A stretch of 64,000 bases of DNA from Mucilaginibacter daejeonensis (GTDB lineage Bacteria > Bacteroidota > Bacteroidia > Sphingobacteriales > Sphingobacteriaceae). The position numbers were made by a program, and so were the translations under genes. The notes under the pieces were generated by a model that saw nothing but the letters and a program-made list of their open reading frames with translations, was not told the origin of the DNA and ran no database searches. The stretch covers positions 248,001 through 312,000 of the forward strand of contig NZ_CP086068.1 of assembly GCF_020783335.1 (NCBI RefSeq), in the 5' to 3' direction. Below are positions 1 through 7,903 of the stretch, in pieces (position 1 is the first letter of the stretch; each line of letters begins with the position of its first letter).

Positions 1-329
1 TCACCCGCCAGCGGGTAAGGCCTGAAATGAATATCGTGACCAGCGAGGTTTGTCCAAGCTGCCATGGTACCGGGGTCATTCGCCCCAGCATCCTGCTTTT
101 GGATGATATTGAAAATAACTTCAATTACATCCTTGTTGAGCAGAATGAGAAAAAGATCACCCTCTGTGTACATCCGTACATCGAGGCGTATATTAAAAAA
201 GGGCTTATCAGCCGCCAGATCAAGTGGTACTTTAAGTATAACCAATGGATCAAGGTAAAAGCGAACCCGAGCTACCAATTAACGGAGTTCCGCTTTTTGA
301 ACGCTAAAGACGAAGAGATCAAACTCTGA
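1..329 (+). CDS. rng: Ribonuclease E/G family protein, C-terminal part (partial at window edge)
   Basis: Only the last part of the gene is present. The frame is open from base 3 through the window edge, so the ATG at 27 is internal. The translation contains CPSCHGTG, the cysteine pair that forms the zinc link between subunits in RNase E/G, followed by the conserved C-terminal region (ILLLDDIENNFNYIL, then KWYFKYNQWIKVKANPSYQL). This family is an endoribonuclease acting on mRNA and rRNA precursors in the cytoplasm. The catalytic S1/DNase-like domain lies outside the window. A strong terminator follows 29 bases after the stop. The family assignment rests on recognising the C-terminal block; RNase G versus RNase E cannot be separated from this fragment, though Bacteroidota proteins are usually the shorter G-like form. 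Confidence 0.82.
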   Translation, partial: TRQRVRPEMNIVTSEVCPSCHGTGVIRPSILLLDDIENNFNYILVEQNEKKITLCVHPYIEAYIKKGLISRQIKWYFKYNQWIKVKANPSYQLTEFRFLNAKDEEIKL

Positions 330-357
330 TCCTCCTTCATCCGAACCATATTCTCCT

Positions 358-401
358 GAACGCCCCGCCTCACCCGAGAGCGGGGCGTTCGTTTTTTTTT
401 T
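358..401 (+). terminator. Intrinsic terminator of the RNase E/G gene
   Basis: An 11-bp perfect stem (GAACGCCCCGC at 358-368 with GCGGGGCGTTC at 380-390) encloses an 11-base loop and is followed by a run of ten T. It lies directly downstream of the stop codon at 327-329. Confidence 0.93.
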
Positions 402-423
402 GCTATTACCTACCTCTCCAACC

Positions 424-537
424 CGTCATGCCGAACTTGTTTCGGCATCCCACGGACAGGTGGACAGTGCGGTTAGTTGGTTACAATGTATGGTTCGTTA
501 CCTTGCATGAGAGATGCCGATATTCATCGGCATGACG
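424..537 (+). repeat. REP-like palindromic unit 1 (two hairpins)
   Basis: The unit begins CGTCATGCCGA and ends TCGGCATGACG, so its ends are inverted repeats. Each end is itself a hairpin: ATGCCGAA-loop-TTCGGCAT near 428-448 and ATGCCGAT-ATTC-ATCGGCAT near 514-533. The middle (about 65 bases) is less conserved between copies. Three more copies follow in the same orientation around the GIY-YIG gene. Confidence 0.85.
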
Positions 538-566
538 TGGTGGGTTTTGTCCCTTTCGTCTCAGAC

Positions 567-675
567 CGTCATGCCGAACTTGTTTCGGCATCCCACGGAT
601 AGGTGGACGGCGAGCTCGGTCAGTCAGCGTTATTCGTCACTTGCATGAGAGATGCCGATATTCATCGGCATGACG
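567..675 (+). repeat. REP-like palindromic unit 2
   Basis: Second copy of the two-hairpin unit, same orientation as unit 1, with intact outer hairpins and a diverged central segment. It ends 12 bases before the stop codon of the GIY-YIG gene on the other strand. Confidence 0.85.
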
Positions 676-687
676 GGGGCAATCATT

Positions 688-987
688 TCAGGGTAAATCC
701 AGGTCGCCCTTTAGATTCCTCATCTCCGGATTCATTTCCTGGATCAGCTTGATCTTCCAGTCGCGGTGCCAGTTCTTAAGTTGCTTCTCGCGGTCGATGG
801 CATCGGTGATGCGTTCATGATATTCATAGTAAAGCAGATCATGCAGTTGGTATCGTTTCACAAAGGCCGAACCTTCACCATTAATATGCTGCCAAACCCT
901 TGACCGCAGATCTGCTGTAACTCCGATATAAAATGTCGTTCGGTACTGGTTTGACATGATATAAACGTGGCCTTGCTTGAAGAGCAT
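688..987 (-). CDS. GIY-YIG domain endonuclease (UPF0213/YhbQ type), small
   Basis: This 99-residue protein is a single GIY-YIG nuclease domain. The N-terminal strand pair reads HVYIMSNQ then FYIGVT, with the expected arginine in LRSRVWQH and a C-terminal glutamate in DREKQLKNW; these are the usual catalytic positions. Small stand-alone members are common in bacteria and their cellular role is mostly unknown. I chose the ATG at 985-987, just before the first motif strand. The frame continues 63 codons upstream, but that extension merely translates REP-like unit 3 and part of unit 4 (the peptide KQVRHDG appears twice), so it is not believable protein. The gene sits alone on the minus strand between units 2 and 3. 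Linkage to the palindromes may be functional or a coincidence. Confidence 0.85.
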   Translation of the reverse strand: MLFKQGHVYIMSNQYRTTFYIGVTADLRSRVWQHINGEGSAFVKRYQLHDLLYYEYHERITDAIDREKQLKNWHRDWKIKLIQEMNPEMRNLKGDLDLP

Positions 988-1028
988 GATATTGATTTTA
1001 GGTTTATGTGATATGTTCCAGCCCAGCC

Positions 1029-1126
1029 CGTCATGCCGAACTTGTTTCGATAGGTTGACCGTTTGGCTGGTCACAAAGTGTTGATAGTTACCTTGCATGA
1101 GAGATGCCGATATGCATCGGCATGAC
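1029..1126 (+). repeat. REP-like palindromic unit 3 (first hairpin truncated)
   Basis: Same family and orientation. The first hairpin has lost about 12 bases of its right arm (CTTGTTTCG runs straight into ATAGGTTGACC), while the second hairpin is intact with loop ATGC. It lies about 40 bases upstream of the start codon of the GIY-YIG gene and may hold part of its promoter region. Confidence 0.8.
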
Positions 1127-1151
1127 CACTTTTTTATTCTACCTACCACCC

Positions 1152-1260
1152 CGTCATGCCGAACTTGTTTCGGCATCCCACGGATAGGTAGACGGTGAGG
1201 ATGGTCACCAGGTCTGATCCATTACTTTGCAAGAGAGATGCCGATATGCATCGGCATGAC
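1152..1260 (+). repeat. REP-like palindromic unit 4
   Basis: Fourth copy, with both hairpins intact. The second hairpin has loop ATGC, as in unit 3. It ends 13 bases before the stop codon of the convergent FAD oxidoreductase gene, so it probably lies in that gene's 3' untranslated region. Confidence 0.85.
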
Positions 1261-1273
1261 AACTGATCTTCCC

Positions 1274-3100
1274 TCAATTCACCAACTTACCCGTCAGATC
1301 TACCGTGCGGGCAAATGGGTTTAGGAACTTGTTGGTCAGCACGGCAAATTCGCGTCGGGTAATGGGGCGGGTCAGGTCATAGGTGCCGGTGAACTTGTAT
1401 ACATCCTTCCATTGTTTTTGGATGTTGCCTTGCAGTACTTTGGGTTCGGTGAGGGTGATCTCGCTGATGAAGGAGAGCAGGTTGCCCAAGGTGAACTGAG
1501 CTCCGGGTTTGTTCTTATTGAACCAGATGAACGCGCGGGTGTATATCTCGCGGATTACGGGCTCCACTTCGGCGGTGCTCACCAGGCTATCGGGTCTGAA
1601 CAGTACGGCGGCCGTTTTGCCGGTCACTTTTTGTACGCCCTGCAACATGCCGGTGGCGCTCACCTGCTGTATGGCGCGGAAGTTACGGTCAGATAGCGGC
1701 ACATCACTGAAAGGCATCAGGTAGCCTTTAAAGTCGAGCAACTCGCCCTGTATGCTGCGCACGTTGAGGTGTTTGGTAGTGGTCTTGTAAAAGGCACAGT
1801 AGGCGGCCACGCATCCGGCGCCCTGGCCCAATACCATTTGTACTGAAGGGTAAAAGGCGCTGGCGCTCACAAGGTGCGAGGTCGATAAACTCTTTTCGGT
1901 CACCAATAAATTCTCCAGATCTTTTACCACTACGCTGCCCAGCGCAATGCTATACGCCGGGAAGGGCGGATAAGGTGTTTGCGGTCCGCGTTTGTCCACA
2001 AAATGTTGACCGGGTGAGGCATCGCCAACGGCAATAGAGGTGCGGTATAATTTAGAGTTGCGGGCGTAAGGGGTAAAGATGTCATCCAGCACCATGCGCA
2101 CCTCGCCTTTGGCGCGGCGATACTCGCGCATGTAAGGGATGGGCGGCAACTGGTCGGGCGTACCGAATTCATCCGATAGACCAAAGTTCTTTAACCCGCC
2201 GGTGGTCTGTATAAAATAGACCAGCCCTAACACCTTGAGTCGGGTCTCCTTATAATACTGCTCGCGGTTCTTTGGGTCAAGCAACTCGGGCGACGACTTG
2301 AACGAGTTGCCCCACTCGCCCCACTTGATCATGTATTTATCGTTATAAAGCTTTCCGCCCAATACCATCTTCAGCAGGTCCTTGCCTTTAAGGCCGGCGT
2401 AAAGTTCCTCGTTGTAACCTTCGGGGCGGGCAATGGTCTTGTCGACAGCTTTGCCAAAGTCTTTCAGGATCGCGCACCAGGTAATGTCCTGCGTTACGGG
2501 GATGGCGTTCTCCGGGGCCAGTTGTTCGCCAGTGTCCTTACGGCTTTCAAAACCCGAGGTAAAAGTGGCGCCAGCCATAGCGGCCGCATCGCCGGTGGGG
2601 GTGGCATCGATCAGGATCTGTGCTTTAATGGTATTGATCTTACCGTTCTCTTTAATGGTGACCATCCAACCGGTGCCGTTCTTTTTAACACTGGTAAAGG
2701 GGGTGTTCAGCTTGAGGGTAAGGTTCTTCACGGTGTCGGTCATTTTTTTTAAAATGGCCGCACCGGTATAAGGCTCAAATTTAAGTACCGCGTTGGCGGT
2801 GGTGTCGAACCCTGGTGTTTTAGCATAAAACTCGCGCACTTTTTTGCGGAACTCGCCAAATATGCCTGCGGGCAGGTTGCGGTTGGCATCCATGATGCAC
2901 ATAGCACCCGATGTCATTTCGCCGCCCAGCCAGGCGCCGGGCTCAACCAAAATGGTCTTGACCTTACTGCGTGCGCACTGCAAGGCGGCCGAGGTACCGC
3001 TGGCAGTGCCGCCGATCACCAGTACATCGGTACGTATGGTATCGGCATGAGCATGAATAGTGCCCAGGCACAACAGGGCAACGAGTAAGTTCTTGAGCAT
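1274..3100 (-). CDS. Exported FAD-dependent oxidoreductase (FAD_oxidored family)
   Basis: 608 residues. An N-terminal signal peptide (hydrophobic stretch LLVALLCLGTIHAHA) predicts export. It is followed at about residues 25-55 by a dinucleotide-binding Rossmann fold (DVLVIGGTASGTSAALQCAR) and by WLGGEMTSGAM, the arrangement of the PF12831 family of FAD-dependent oxidoreductases. The middle holds a second FAD-contact segment (ILIDATPTGDAAAMAGA). In Bacteroidota such proteins often occur near polysaccharide degradation genes and are frequently annotated as xanthan lyase-like, but no carbohydrate gene is adjacent here. The start ATG at 3098-3100 precedes the signal peptide directly. The substrate is unknown. 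Divergently placed to the amidase gene at 3161 with a 60-base shared upstream region. Confidence 0.82.
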   Translation of the reverse strand: MLKNLLVALLCLGTIHAHADTIRTDVLVIGGTASGTSAALQCARSKVKTILVEPGAWLGGEMTSGAMCIMDANRNLPAGIFGEFRKKVREFYAKTPGFDTTANAVLKFEPYTGAAILKKMTDTVKNLTLKLNTPFTSVKKNGTGWMVTIKENGKINTIKAQILIDATPTGDAAAMAGATFTSGFESRKDTGEQLAPENAIPVTQDITWCAILKDFGKAVDKTIARPEGYNEELYAGLKGKDLLKMVLGGKLYNDKYMIKWGEWGNSFKSSPELLDPKNREQYYKETRLKVLGLVYFIQTTGGLKNFGLSDEFGTPDQLPPIPYMREYRRAKGEVRMVLDDIFTPYARNSKLYRTSIAVGDASPGQHFVDKRGPQTPYPPFPAYSIALGSVVVKDLENLLVTEKSLSTSHLVSASAFYPSVQMVLGQGAGCVAAYCAFYKTTTKHLNVRSIQGELLDFKGYLMPFSDVPLSDRNFRAIQQVSATGMLQGVQKVTGKTAAVLFRPDSLVSTAEVEPVIREIYTRAFIWFNKNKPGAQFTLGNLLSFISEITLTEPKVLQGNIQKQWKDVYKFTGTYDLTRPITRREFAVLTNKFLNPFARTVDLTGKLVN

Positions 3101-3160
3101 TGGTTTTACTTTAAATGTTAGGTCAGGAATGCTAAATTAGGGCAAAGCTTTTACTTTACC

Positions 3161-4831
3161 ATGAAAAGATCAGTAAGTAAGTACCTTGTTACGGCCGCTG
3201 TGGGCGGCGTGGGTTTTTTGGCAGGTGCATTTGTGATGAGGCATGCCGAACCCGAACCACTCACAGTAGGGGCGGTGCAGGAGGCTGGCAAGGTGATCGG
3301 TCAAAGTTTCAGCAATGCTGAGGCCGATTCTATGATCAACATGCTGCAGCAGTTCCGTACTTCGTACGATGCTTTGCATAAACTGAATATGCCTAACAGC
3401 GTGGTGCCGGCCATGCAATTTAACCCACTGCCGGTAGGTTTTGTACAGCCTGATAGCAAGAACGCCTTTAAACTCCCACAACAGGAAGCGGTAAAGCTGC
3501 CTGCTGATAAGGATGAACTGGCCTTTTACTCCATACGCCAACTGGCTTACCTGATCAAAACCAGGCAGATCAGCAGTGTACAACTGACCCGATTCTTTTT
3601 TGAACGAATCAAACGATACGACCCCAAATTGCTTTTTGCGGTCACCATCACCGATACTTATGCCTTAAAGAAAGCCGCCGAAGCTGATGCCGAGATCAAG
3701 GCCGGCCATTACCGGGGCTTATTACATGGTATCCCCTTTGGGGCAAAGGACCTGCTGGCGCAAAAAGATCACCGAACCACCTTCGGTTCCAAAGCCTTTA
3801 AAGATCAGCAACTGAACATCGACGCTACGGTGATCACCAGGCTGGAAGCCGCCGGGGCGATATTGTTGGCCAAGACCACCCTGGGCGAACTGGCCATGGG
3901 CGATGTGTGGTTCGGTGGCAAAACGCGCAACCCGTGGGATCCATCGCGTGGGTCGAGCGGATCATCGGCCGGGTCGTCATCGGCAGTGAGTGCAGGTTGT
4001 TTGCCTTATGCCATTGGGTCCGAAACCTTGGGTTCCATCGTATCGCCCGCCACTGAGTGCGGTGTCACCGGTTTGCGGCCCACTTATGGCCGCGTGAGCA
4101 AGTACGGCGCCATGACCTTGAGCTGGAGCATGGATAAGCTTGGGCCGATCACCCGCAATGCCGAAGATGCCGCGATCGTGTTCAATGCCATACAAGGTAC
4201 TGATGATAAGGACCATAGCACCATAGCTGCCAATTTTGATTACGACGCCACCGGCCGGTCGCTCAAGGGATATAAGATCGGGTACCTGAAGCGCGACTTT
4301 GAACGCAATGGCAACCATGATACCGATTCGGCCACGCTGGCCAAACTGCGTGAGTTGGGTGCCGAACTGGTGCCGCTGGAGTATCCTCCATTCAAGACCA
4401 GTTGGATGACCTTTATACTGGATGCCGAAGCAGCGGCCGCTTTTCAGGACCTGGTGCTTACTCACCGTACCGATCTGCTGGTGCAGCAAAACAAAAATGC
4501 CTGGCCTAATATCTTCAGGGCATCGCAATTTATTACCGCGGTGGAGTATCTGCAAGCTAACCGCGCACGCACGCTGCTCATCGAGGATTGGTACAAAAGG
4601 TTGAAAGGGCTCGACCTGTATGTCACTCCCACTTATAGCATCAACCTGGCCATGACCAACCTGACCGGTAACCCTTGCGTGGTGTTGCCTAACGGCTTCA
4701 ACAAAGCCGGCCGGCCGTACAGCATCACCTTTATGGGGCAACTGTTTGGCGAGGCCAAGTTATTACAGGCCGCACGCCTTTACCAAAATGCTACAAGCTT
4801 TCACAAGCAGCACCCTAAGATGAACTTTTAA
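3161..4831 (+). CDS. Amidase-signature hydrolase, exported or membrane-anchored
   Basis: 556 residues. Residues about 8-25 form one hydrophobic segment (signal peptide or anchor), then a roughly 95-residue leader region precedes the amidase-signature domain (about 120-550). The catalytic triad is visible: Lys196 in GIPFGAKDLLA, cis-Ser268 in GSSGSSAGSS and nucleophile Ser292 in GSETLGSIV; the 24-residue spacing of the serines is that of the family. The family hydrolyses amides (glutamyl-tRNA(Gln) amidotransferase GatA, fatty acid amide hydrolase and others). The secretion signal and absence of gatB/gatC nearby argue against GatA. Closest annotated type is probably an Asp-tRNA/Glu-tRNA amidotransferase-like exported amidase of unknown substrate. 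It has its own transcription unit. Confidence 0.85.
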   Translation: MKRSVSKYLVTAAVGGVGFLAGAFVMRHAEPEPLTVGAVQEAGKVIGQSFSNAEADSMINMLQQFRTSYDALHKLNMPNSVVPAMQFNPLPVGFVQPDSKNAFKLPQQEAVKLPADKDELAFYSIRQLAYLIKTRQISSVQLTRFFFERIKRYDPKLLFAVTITDTYALKKAAEADAEIKAGHYRGLLHGIPFGAKDLLAQKDHRTTFGSKAFKDQQLNIDATVITRLEAAGAILLAKTTLGELAMGDVWFGGKTRNPWDPSRGSSGSSAGSSSAVSAGCLPYAIGSETLGSIVSPATECGVTGLRPTYGRVSKYGAMTLSWSMDKLGPITRNAEDAAIVFNAIQGTDDKDHSTIAANFDYDATGRSLKGYKIGYLKRDFERNGNHDTDSATLAKLRELGAELVPLEYPPFKTSWMTFILDAEAAAAFQDLVLTHRTDLLVQQNKNAWPNIFRASQFITAVEYLQANRARTLLIEDWYKRLKGLDLYVTPTYSINLAMTNLTGNPCVVLPNGFNKAGRPYSITFMGQLFGEAKLLQAARLYQNATSFHKQHPKMNF

Positions 4832-5164
4832 AAATGTGGACCGAGGGAGGAAGAGTGAGGGCCGAAGCTGGCTGTTACATTCCGAAAAAAGTGTTTCACG
4901 GCTGTAACAGAATTCCCCAGCTTTCCCCACTTTTTGGTGTTGCGAAATTCGTAAAAACCCAACTTTTTCAAGATTTTTCAACAAAAAGCAAGAATGTAAC
5001 ACCAAATGTAACACGGAAACAACGAAATGTAACACCTGAACTGATCCATTAAGGGGAGAAGATAAGACGCTCAAATGCCTAAAGTTTCCTTTTTTGCGAA
5101 TTTGGCAAAGGGATCTTTGTACATAAAGGCTGGTAAGGGTAAGAAAAATTTCGATATTAGCCCC
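4832..5164. other. Intergenic region with repeated TGTTACATT/AATGTAACA motifs
   Basis: No gene is supported here. The nonamer AATGTAACA occurs at 4993, 5005 and 5026, each as part of AATGTAACAC, and its reverse complement TGTTACATT at 4873. A related TGTAACA stands near 4904. A possible weak promoter for the following gene has TTTGC at 5093-5097 and GATCTTTG at 5112-5119, but the spacing is short (14 bases instead of about 19). Confidence 0.5.
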
Positions 5165-5713
5165 ATGAGCCAAGCTACCCTTACTGATGAAGCCCTGCGC
5201 TACCCGATAGGCAAAGTACAAGTGCCGGATACCTACACACCTGAACTGTTAGCACAGTATATAGCCGACATCAAGACCCTGCCTGCACGCCTCAGGGCGG
5301 CAGTCATTCAGTTGAACGAGGGACAATTACGTACCACCTATCGCCCGGGAGGCTGGACGCTCAAACAAGTGGTACACCATTTAGGAGATAGCCATTTGAA
5401 TAGCCTGGTGCGCATCAAGCTGGCCTTAACTGAAGATAACCCGACCATTTTGCCTTACGATGAACCGGCCTGGGCCGAACAAGCCGACCATCAATTACCT
5501 ATTGAGGCATCTTTAAAAATGCTGGAAGGTATCCACCTGCGCCTGGTGGCCTTATATGAAAGCCTTAGTGATGAACAATGGGACCGCACCTTTTACCATC
5601 CGGGTGCCCAAAAGAATTATAGCTTGAAGTTCACGGCCGCTTTGTATGCATGGCATAGCAACCACCATCTGGCGCACATCACCACTACCATGAAACAGTG
5701 GGGTTTGGCTTAA
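5165..5713 (+). CDS. yfiT: YfiT-type putative metal-dependent hydrolase (DinB superfamily)
   Basis: 182 residues from the ATG at 5165, which places RYPIGKV near the N-terminus as in Bacillus YfiT; the frame extends 30 codons upstream but that part has no family similarity. Family hallmarks are GGWTLKQVVHHLGDSHLN (His71/His72 region) and the C-terminal LYAWHSNHHLAHI (His164, His168), which supply the three-histidine metal site of this four-helix DinB fold. Related proteins act as bacillithiol or thiol S-transferases or have no assigned activity; the true reaction here is not known. The stop codon overlaps that of the convergent phytoene-desaturase-family gene, so the two genes share their ends. 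Confidence 0.85.
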   Translation: MSQATLTDEALRYPIGKVQVPDTYTPELLAQYIADIKTLPARLRAAVIQLNEGQLRTTYRPGGWTLKQVVHHLGDSHLNSLVRIKLALTEDNPTILPYDEPAWAEQADHQLPIEASLKMLEGIHLRLVALYESLSDEQWDRTFYHPGAQKNYSLKFTAALYAWHSNHHLAHITTTMKQWGLA

Positions 5714-7182
5714 TTGACCCAGTCGCTCACGATCTTGGCTGATAGCAGTGCCAGCGGTATACCTCCGCCAGGGTGTACACTGCCCCCGCAAAAATAAAGG
5801 TTAGGCACTTTTGAGGAGCGGTTGGCATGACGCAAAAACGCTGCGAACTTATCATTCGAGCTGGTGCCATACAACGACCCCTGGTATGACGAGGTGCGAC
5901 TCTCGATAGTGCGTGGGTCTAAAATACTTTCGCAGACGATCAGCGGGCCTATATCGGTACCCAACCTTAAAGATATTTTATTGATGATGTTTTTCCTGGC
6001 TTGGGCGATCAGCGCATCCCAGTCCTGACCTTTGTTGGCCGGCACATTGATCATCACGAACCAGTTCTCGCAACCTTCCGGTGCATCTGCCGGGCAATAT
6101 TTGGAACTGATGTTCACATATACCGTTGGGTCGTTCCCGATGGTGCCCTGATCCCATATTGCCCTGAACTCGGCCTCGTAATCAGCATTAAAAAAGATGT
6201 TATGCAGGTCCAACTTGCTGAACTGCTTTTGAATACCCCAGTAGAATATCAGCGCCGAACTGCTTCGTTCCTGCTTCAATATCTTCTCAGGGAACAATTG
6301 AGGATGCTTGCTCAGCAGCTTACGATAGGTGAACCAAACGTCCATGTTCGATACCACCAGGTCGGCTGGTATCATCTTTCCATCTAACATTACCCCACCG
6401 ATCCGCTTGCCATGCAACACGATCTCATTCACCGGGGCGTTAAAATGGAAGGTCACGCCCAGATCTTTGGCCAGATCAACCAGGCTGCGGGTAATGGCAT
6501 ACATACCGCCTTCGGGAAAGTAGGCGCCAAAGTGCTGTTCCAGATGCGGGATCACATTAAGCGTGGCGGGGGCTCGGTACGGGTCTGATCCGTTATAAGT
6601 GGCATATCTGTCGAAGAACTGCACTAGGCGCTTGTCTTTAAAAAAGCTTTGGTTGGCCTTGTGCATGGTGCGCATGGCGTCGATCTTAAAAACGCTCAAT
6701 ATGGACCGCAAGGCAGGCCAGTTCAAATAAGTACGTAACCTGTGCAACGAACTTTCGAGGAACACATGGTTGGTGATCCGATATATCTGCTTGCTTTTGG
6801 CCCGGTGTTTTTTGATCGCGGTGGCCGGTTCACCCATGATGTCGCTTATTTCCTTTGCGAATTTGTCCTCATCGGCATAAGCCTTTAACGAAGTGCCATC
6901 GGGATAAAAGTAGTTACAGGTGACCTCCAGCTTTTGATAGTTGAAGTGGTCTGTTGGTCGTCGCCCGGCTAAAGCAAAAAGTTCGTCCACATACTGTGGC
7001 ATGGTGAACAAGCTGGGCCCGGCATCAAAACGAAAACCGTCCTGCTCAAATTCCGAGAGCTTGCCACCTGCGTAGCTGTTAGCCTCAAAAACTTCCACCG
7101 AATGGCCTTTTACCGCTAAACGAATGGCTGTAGCGATCCCGGCTATACCGGCTCCTATGATAATGGCTTTTTGTTGAGGCAT
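5710..7182 (-). CDS. Phytoene desaturase family FAD enzyme (CrtI-like)
   Basis: 490 residues from the ATG at 7180-7182; an in-frame start 7 codons upstream is possible. The N-terminus is a textbook FAD-binding motif (IIIGAGIAGIATAIRLA, then VEVFEANSYAGGK) and the C-terminus carries the carotenoid desaturase signature LYFCGGSVHPGGGIPLAL. Such enzymes introduce double bonds into carotenoid precursors or isomerise them. No crtB, crtE or crtY gene lies beside it, so whether it is the phytoene desaturase itself, a later desaturase such as CrtD, or a related oxidase cannot be decided from context. It is transcribed alone, ending inside the convergent YfiT gene stop. Confidence is high for family and moderate for carotenoid role. 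Confidence 0.85.
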   Translation of the reverse strand: MPQQKAIIIGAGIAGIATAIRLAVKGHSVEVFEANSYAGGKLSEFEQDGFRFDAGPSLFTMPQYVDELFALAGRRPTDHFNYQKLEVTCNYFYPDGTSLKAYADEDKFAKEISDIMGEPATAIKKHRAKSKQIYRITNHVFLESSLHRLRTYLNWPALRSILSVFKIDAMRTMHKANQSFFKDKRLVQFFDRYATYNGSDPYRAPATLNVIPHLEQHFGAYFPEGGMYAITRSLVDLAKDLGVTFHFNAPVNEIVLHGKRIGGVMLDGKMIPADLVVSNMDVWFTYRKLLSKHPQLFPEKILKQERSSSALIFYWGIQKQFSKLDLHNIFFNADYEAEFRAIWDQGTIGNDPTVYVNISSKYCPADAPEGCENWFVMINVPANKGQDWDALIAQARKNIINKISLRLGTDIGPLIVCESILDPRTIESRTSSYQGSLYGTSSNDKFAAFLRHANRSSKVPNLYFCGGSVHPGGGIPLALLSAKIVSDWVN

Positions 7183-7272
7183 GCTGAGCAAATATACAGG
7201 CAATAAAAAAGCAGAACCGTTTATGTTCTGCTTTTTGTGATCTTGTTATCTGATATGATCAGGATAGTGAGT

Positions 7273-7827
7273 TTAGTTCACGTCGTGCACGCCCTCGCCG
7301 ATCTCCTCGATGGTCTTTTTGTTAAAGGCTTCAAGGTCCTCTGGGGTGCGGCTGGTCACTAAACCGTTATCGGTCACTACTTCCTCGTCCACCCATTCCG
7401 CGCCTGCATTCTTCAGGTCGGTCTGTAGTGATGGGTACGAGGTCACTTTACGGCCACTGATCAAACCGGTCTCGATCAATAACTGTGGGCCGTGGCATAT
7501 GGCGGCCAGTGGTTTGCCTTCATCCAAAAATGCCGATGCGAAAGCTACGGCATCCTTGTTCTGGCGTAGCTTGTCTGGGTTCAATACGCCGCCGGGCAAT
7601 ACCAAGGCGTCATAATCATCCGGACTTACATCTTGCAACAATTTGTCCACTTCTACCTCAATGCCCCAGTGGTCTTTATCCCAGGCCTTGATCTTGCCAG
7701 TCTTGGTAGAGATGATGTGGACGGTGGCACCAGCTTGCTCCAGCGCCTCTTTAGGGCTGGTCAATTCTACTTGCTCAAATCCTTCTTCTGTTAGTATCGC
7801 TACTTTGCGGTTGCTTAAGTTTGCCAT
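7273..7827 (-). CDS. PfpI/DJ-1 superfamily protein (YhbO-like deglycase or protease type)
   Basis: 184 residues. The nucleophile elbow is AICHGPQLL with Cys111 followed by His112, and the acidic partner lies in LTEEGFEQVEL (Glu near 15-18). This is the class I glutamine-amidotransferase-like fold of PfpI, YhbO and DJ-1, cytoplasmic enzymes variously reported as proteases, glyoxalases or protein deglycases under stress. Length and motif spacing match the YhbO/PfpI subgroup. No operon partner is evident: the phytoene desaturase-like gene starts 90 bases downstream and the LysR gene ends 77 bases upstream. Confidence 0.88.
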   Translation of the reverse strand: MANLSNRKVAILTEEGFEQVELTSPKEALEQAGATVHIISTKTGKIKAWDKDHWGIEVEVDKLLQDVSPDDYDALVLPGGVLNPDKLRQNKDAVAFASAFLDEGKPLAAICHGPQLLIETGLISGRKVTSYPSLQTDLKNAGAEWVDEEVVTDNGLVTSRTPEDLEAFNKKTIEEIGEGVHDVN

Positions 7828-7903
7828 GTTATGTATGTTTTTATAGCGGCTAAAATGGTCGCTATGATACTACAAAGGCAAAATTTTAAAGTTTTAAGAA
7901 ATG

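Noticed and set aside
688-1176. Long version of the GIY-YIG gene with a 63-residue N-terminal extension
   Set aside because: The extension translates repeat units 3 and 4 and repeats the peptide KQVRHDG; the conserved domain begins directly after the ATG at 985-987.
424-1260. CRISPR-like array
   Set aside because: Repeat units are about 100 bases with internal hairpins, spacing is irregular, and no cas gene is near.
3977-4741. A 254-codon open frame antisense to the amidase gene
   Set aside because: It mirrors the G/C-rich codons of the real gene, has low-complexity Gly/His-rich content and no family features.
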